From: Ascarosepion bandense
Taxonomy: Eukaryota > Mollusca > Cephalopoda > Sepiida > Sepiidae
DNA: 64,000 nt
Reading direction: 5' to 3'
NCBI GenBank assembly: GCA_037127315.1
Contig: JBBBDQ010000750.1
Coordinates: 4,975,001 to 5,039,000, forward strand
Positions 61,660 through 64,000 of the stretch are shown piece after piece (within the stretch, counting starts at the first letter, position 1; every line of letters starts with the position of its first letter). The notes under the pieces are model-generated. The model worked only from the letters and a program-made list of their open reading frames with translations, ran no database searches and was not told the origin of the DNA. Position numbers and translations under genes: made by a program.

Positions 61660-61781
61660 CAAGCTTACAGCACCTGCTATTTCAAAGTGATTACCCATCT
61701 AGGTACTAACCAGACTCGTCGTTGCTTAACTTCGGTGATCGTATGAAAGACACTTTCCAACTTGATATGGCCGGAAGTCTA
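61660..61781 (-). pseudogene. 5S rRNA-like sequence (5S pseudogene or 5S-derived SINE head)
   Basis: Minus strand, about 120 bp: ggccatatcaagttggaaag near the start, gatcaccgaagttaagcaac, tctggttagtacctagatgg, gtgctgtaagctt at the end. These are the conserved start, the internal control region (A box and C box) and the 3' end of animal 5S rRNA in the correct order and spacing. Several changes (for example gtgtctttcatac in the middle) show it is not a normal 5S gene. It joins directly to a tRNA-like SINE head. Confidence 0.85.
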
Positions 61782-61799
61782 AAAGAAATATGGTGAATA

Positions 61800-63060
61800 A
61801 ATATGTATGAATAAAGAAGAAAAGATGAAAATGAATGCGAGAAAGAAGTTCTAAATAAGAAAGATCAGAAAGAAGGAAAAAATTTCTTAAAAATACAAAA
61901 AAAAAAAAAAGAAAAGAGAAAAGAAAAGTGAAGGAAAGATAAAAAAAAGATAAGGGGACGGAAAAAAAGAATGAAAAAAAAAAACAAAGAAATTAAAAAG
62001 AATTACGAAAACATGACAAAGAAAGAAAGAAGGAAAATTGACCGAAAAGTAAGAAAAAGAAACATACCTAGAATTATCGGCAATAAAGAAAAAGAGAAGA
62101 AAAGATAAGAAAAGGAGGGCGAAAAGAAAGAAAAAAGAAAGATTAAAATGATAAGAAGACAGAAAAGACATAAGTATGAAAGTAAAAAGACAAAAAAAAA
62201 AGAATTAAGAAAAGATGACAAAGAATGTAAAATAATCAAAAAGTGAAAGACACATACAAAAAATTATAGAAAATAAAGAAAAAGAAAAAATCAAAGAGGA
62301 AAAAGATAAAAAGAACGATGAAAATGATAACAAGATAGGAAAACATAAGAATGAAAGAAGATAGAGAGAAAAAAATTTCGAAAAGTTAACAAAGAAAGTA
62401 AAAAAATTGATCGAAAAGTAAAAAAAGAAACAGAGCAAGAATTACCAAAAATAATGAAAAAGGAAAGGAAAAGAGAAAAGAACGGAAAAAAGAAAGAACA
62501 AAAAGATAAGAAGATAGAAACAACAAAAGAATGAAAGATGACAAATATTGAATGAAAATTATTCAAAAGTAAAAGAAAGAAACATACCAAGAATTATCGA
62601 AAATAATGAAAAAAGAAAAGAAAAAAAAAAGAAAGGAGAAAAGAAAAGTTAAACGAAAGATAAAAAAAATAAAACAGCAAAACATAAAAATGAAAGAAGA
62701 AAGAAAAAGAATCATTAAAAGATGACAAAGAAAGAAAGAAAACTGATCAAAAAGTGAAAAAAAGAAACATACCAAGAATTATCGAAAATAAAAAAGAAAA
62801 AGAAAGAAAAAAAGAAAAAAGACCAAAATGATAAGAAGACAGAAAAAACATAAGAATGAAAAAGAAAGAAAGAAAAAGAATTAAAACAAAAGATGACAAA
62901 TAATGAATGAAAAATGCTTAAAATGTAAAAAAAAAAAGAAACAACATATCAAGAATTATCAAAAATAAAGAAAAAGAATAAAAGAAATTAAACATAAATA
63001 AATAAATAAATAAATAAATAAATACATTACTTAATGAAGAAAAACAGTAAATAACGTATA
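61800..63060. repeat. A/G-rich zone with about 180-bp degenerate satellite
   Basis: The word acataccaagaattatcgaa recurs, with changes, at about 62066, 62252, 62430, 62581, 62767 and 62943 (spacing 151-186 bp), surrounded in each unit by gatgacaaagaaagaaa and gataagaagacagaaa. About six units. Minus-strand frames rich in F, S and L are compositional. (AAAT)n at 62993-63025. Confidence 0.82.
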
Positions 63061-64000
63061 AGTTAAACTAAAAAGAAGAAAAGAACAAAATGGTTAAAAT
63101 GCCGAAGAAAGTGAGAAGCTATTAGAAGGAGAAAACATTTGCTTAAAGTAAAAGAAAGACGAATATAAGGACGTAGTATGCAAATGAGTAGCCCTGTGAC
63201 ACGCCTATCCTTGACTCCTCGTCTTCTTCTGTTTCCGCCTTCCGTTGCAGTAATAACGAATTCCAAAGAAGCAGATTCGAACTGCCAATGAGGGAGTAAA
63301 TATTATACCTGCAATCGGGCCATGAGAGTAGGAGCGAGAAAAAAGGGAGGAGAGAAACATCACCCCCTACCATCCTCATTTTCATGCGCAGGTCCATATC
63401 TCCTCCTCTTGCCTGCTCTTGTGTGCGTGTGTTCGTTTCTACGATGCGACTAGGTTATGGTAAATTCCTTTCGCTTGATCCTTCCCATTTTTCTTCCCTG
63501 AACACACTGGCTCGCTCGTTGCGCTAGAAAGCGACACGCCCTTTCAAAAATAGATGAATGAATGAATTTTAATAGAAAAGGGATGGGTATACAAGGAAGG
63601 ACTTGCTCAATAGGAAAATGTGCTAAGCAATCACTATTGACGGAGAGAAGAAGAAAGGATTTGACCCGCTTTTCATTTGAGTATATTTATTTGTTTCCTA
63701 ATGTATAATATCTTATTCATTTCCACGCGACTTTATTTCATATTACTATAAACGCCAATTTTAATGAGAACTAGTGTCTGAGTTGAGATCCCAGATATTT
63801 CAAACAGCGAAATTAATATCAATCGGCTTAGAAATCTTATTAACAAAAAATATGCTTCCTGACAGGGATCGAACCGGTATTTCATTTTTCGCCAGAGGAA
63901 CCACTTATTAGTCGAATTAGGCCGCAGCAATCTATGATAATGAAAATAGTAATATTAGACGTTTTCTTTAAATAACACAAAAAAAAATACGACATTCATT
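63061..64000. other. Unassigned end of window
   Basis: 63180-63550 is GC-richer, non-repetitive here and lacks a convincing coding frame. On the minus strand around 63860-63925 ggttcgatccctg (B-box-like) with cctaattcgactaataagtg upstream recalls a tRNA-like element; too weak to call. If a host gene part is present in the window, 63.1-63.6 kb is where I would look first. Confidence 0.35.

Noticed and set aside
61887..62775. Several hydrophobic minus-strand frames that look like membrane proteins
   Set aside because: They come from the A/G-rich degenerate satellite read in reverse.
63850..63930. tRNA gene on the minus strand (ggttcgatccctg)
   Set aside because: Only the B-box-like part fits; I could not form acceptor and anticodon stems.

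Overview
This window looks like gene-poor, repeat-dominated DNA from an animal nuclear genome. I see no host protein-coding gene, no intact transposase or reverse transcriptase, and no bacterial-type gene structure. AT-rich composition, long (TA)n, (CA)n and (GAA)n arrays, several tRNA-derived SINE families, CR1/Jockey-, RTE- and R2-like LINE debris, a Penelope-like element, and mariner, Tc1, piggyBac and hAT remnants together suggest a lophotrochozoan. My best guess is a cephalopod mollusc such as an octopus; this rests on general repeat style and was not tested by any search.

Layout. 1-372: two hammerhead-bearing SINEs facing each other across a (TA)n tract. 2.2-5.4 kb: LINE-A (CR1/Jockey-like) ends, one as a 172-bp tandem triplet, a 21-bp minisatellite and a tRNA-like SINE. 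5.4-6.85 kb: two large inverted repeats. 6.9-8.85 kb: LINE-B (RTE-like) fragments. 10.6-12.7 kb: HHR-SINE, LINE-A end, LINE-C (R2-like) end, SINE-2. 12.7-18.4 kb: a 5.6-kb AT-rich 30-bp minisatellite whose periodic reading frames are not genes. 18.7-19.9 kb: a full-length dead mariner. 20.4-21.5 kb: purine-rich and (TG)n DNA. 22-25 kb: SINE-3, LINE-B, and a 176-bp satellite derived from LINE-A. 26.2-29.6 kb: clusters of HHR-SINE monomers around a Tc1-like pseudogene that holds two near-identical TTAA-flanked MITEs. 30-39 kb: SINE-2 copies, LINE ends, a 37-bp minisatellite, Penelope-like termini. 39-44 kb: a complete hammerhead fold, LINE-B, a long-TIR MITE, the best LINE-A reverse transcriptase fragment, a foldback repeat. 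44-50 kb: SINE-2, LINE-A/B, a second mariner. 50.5-52.3 kb: an HHR-SINE tandem pair followed by a Penelope-like GIY-YIG remnant with a hammerhead at its end. 53.1-56.3 kb: an R2-like LINE broken by SINEs. 57.3-57.7 kb: a hAT-like MITE. 59.2-61.5 kb: two nested-style inverted repeats carrying hammerhead motifs. 61.6-61.8 kb: 5S rRNA-like sequence joined to a tRNA-like SINE head. 61.8-63 kb: A-rich satellite.

Main observation. Self-cleaving hammerhead-type RNA motifs (CUGANGA core, stem II, GAAA, NUH cleavage triplet) recur here in several apparently unrelated repeat families: a tRNA-promoter SINE present as tandem monomers of about 290-300 bp; Penelope-like 3' ends; and several inverted repeats. 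Stem I of the SINE ribozyme differs between subfamilies by compensating changes, which suggests the RNA fold has been under selection. These statements come from hand-folding; activity is not shown.
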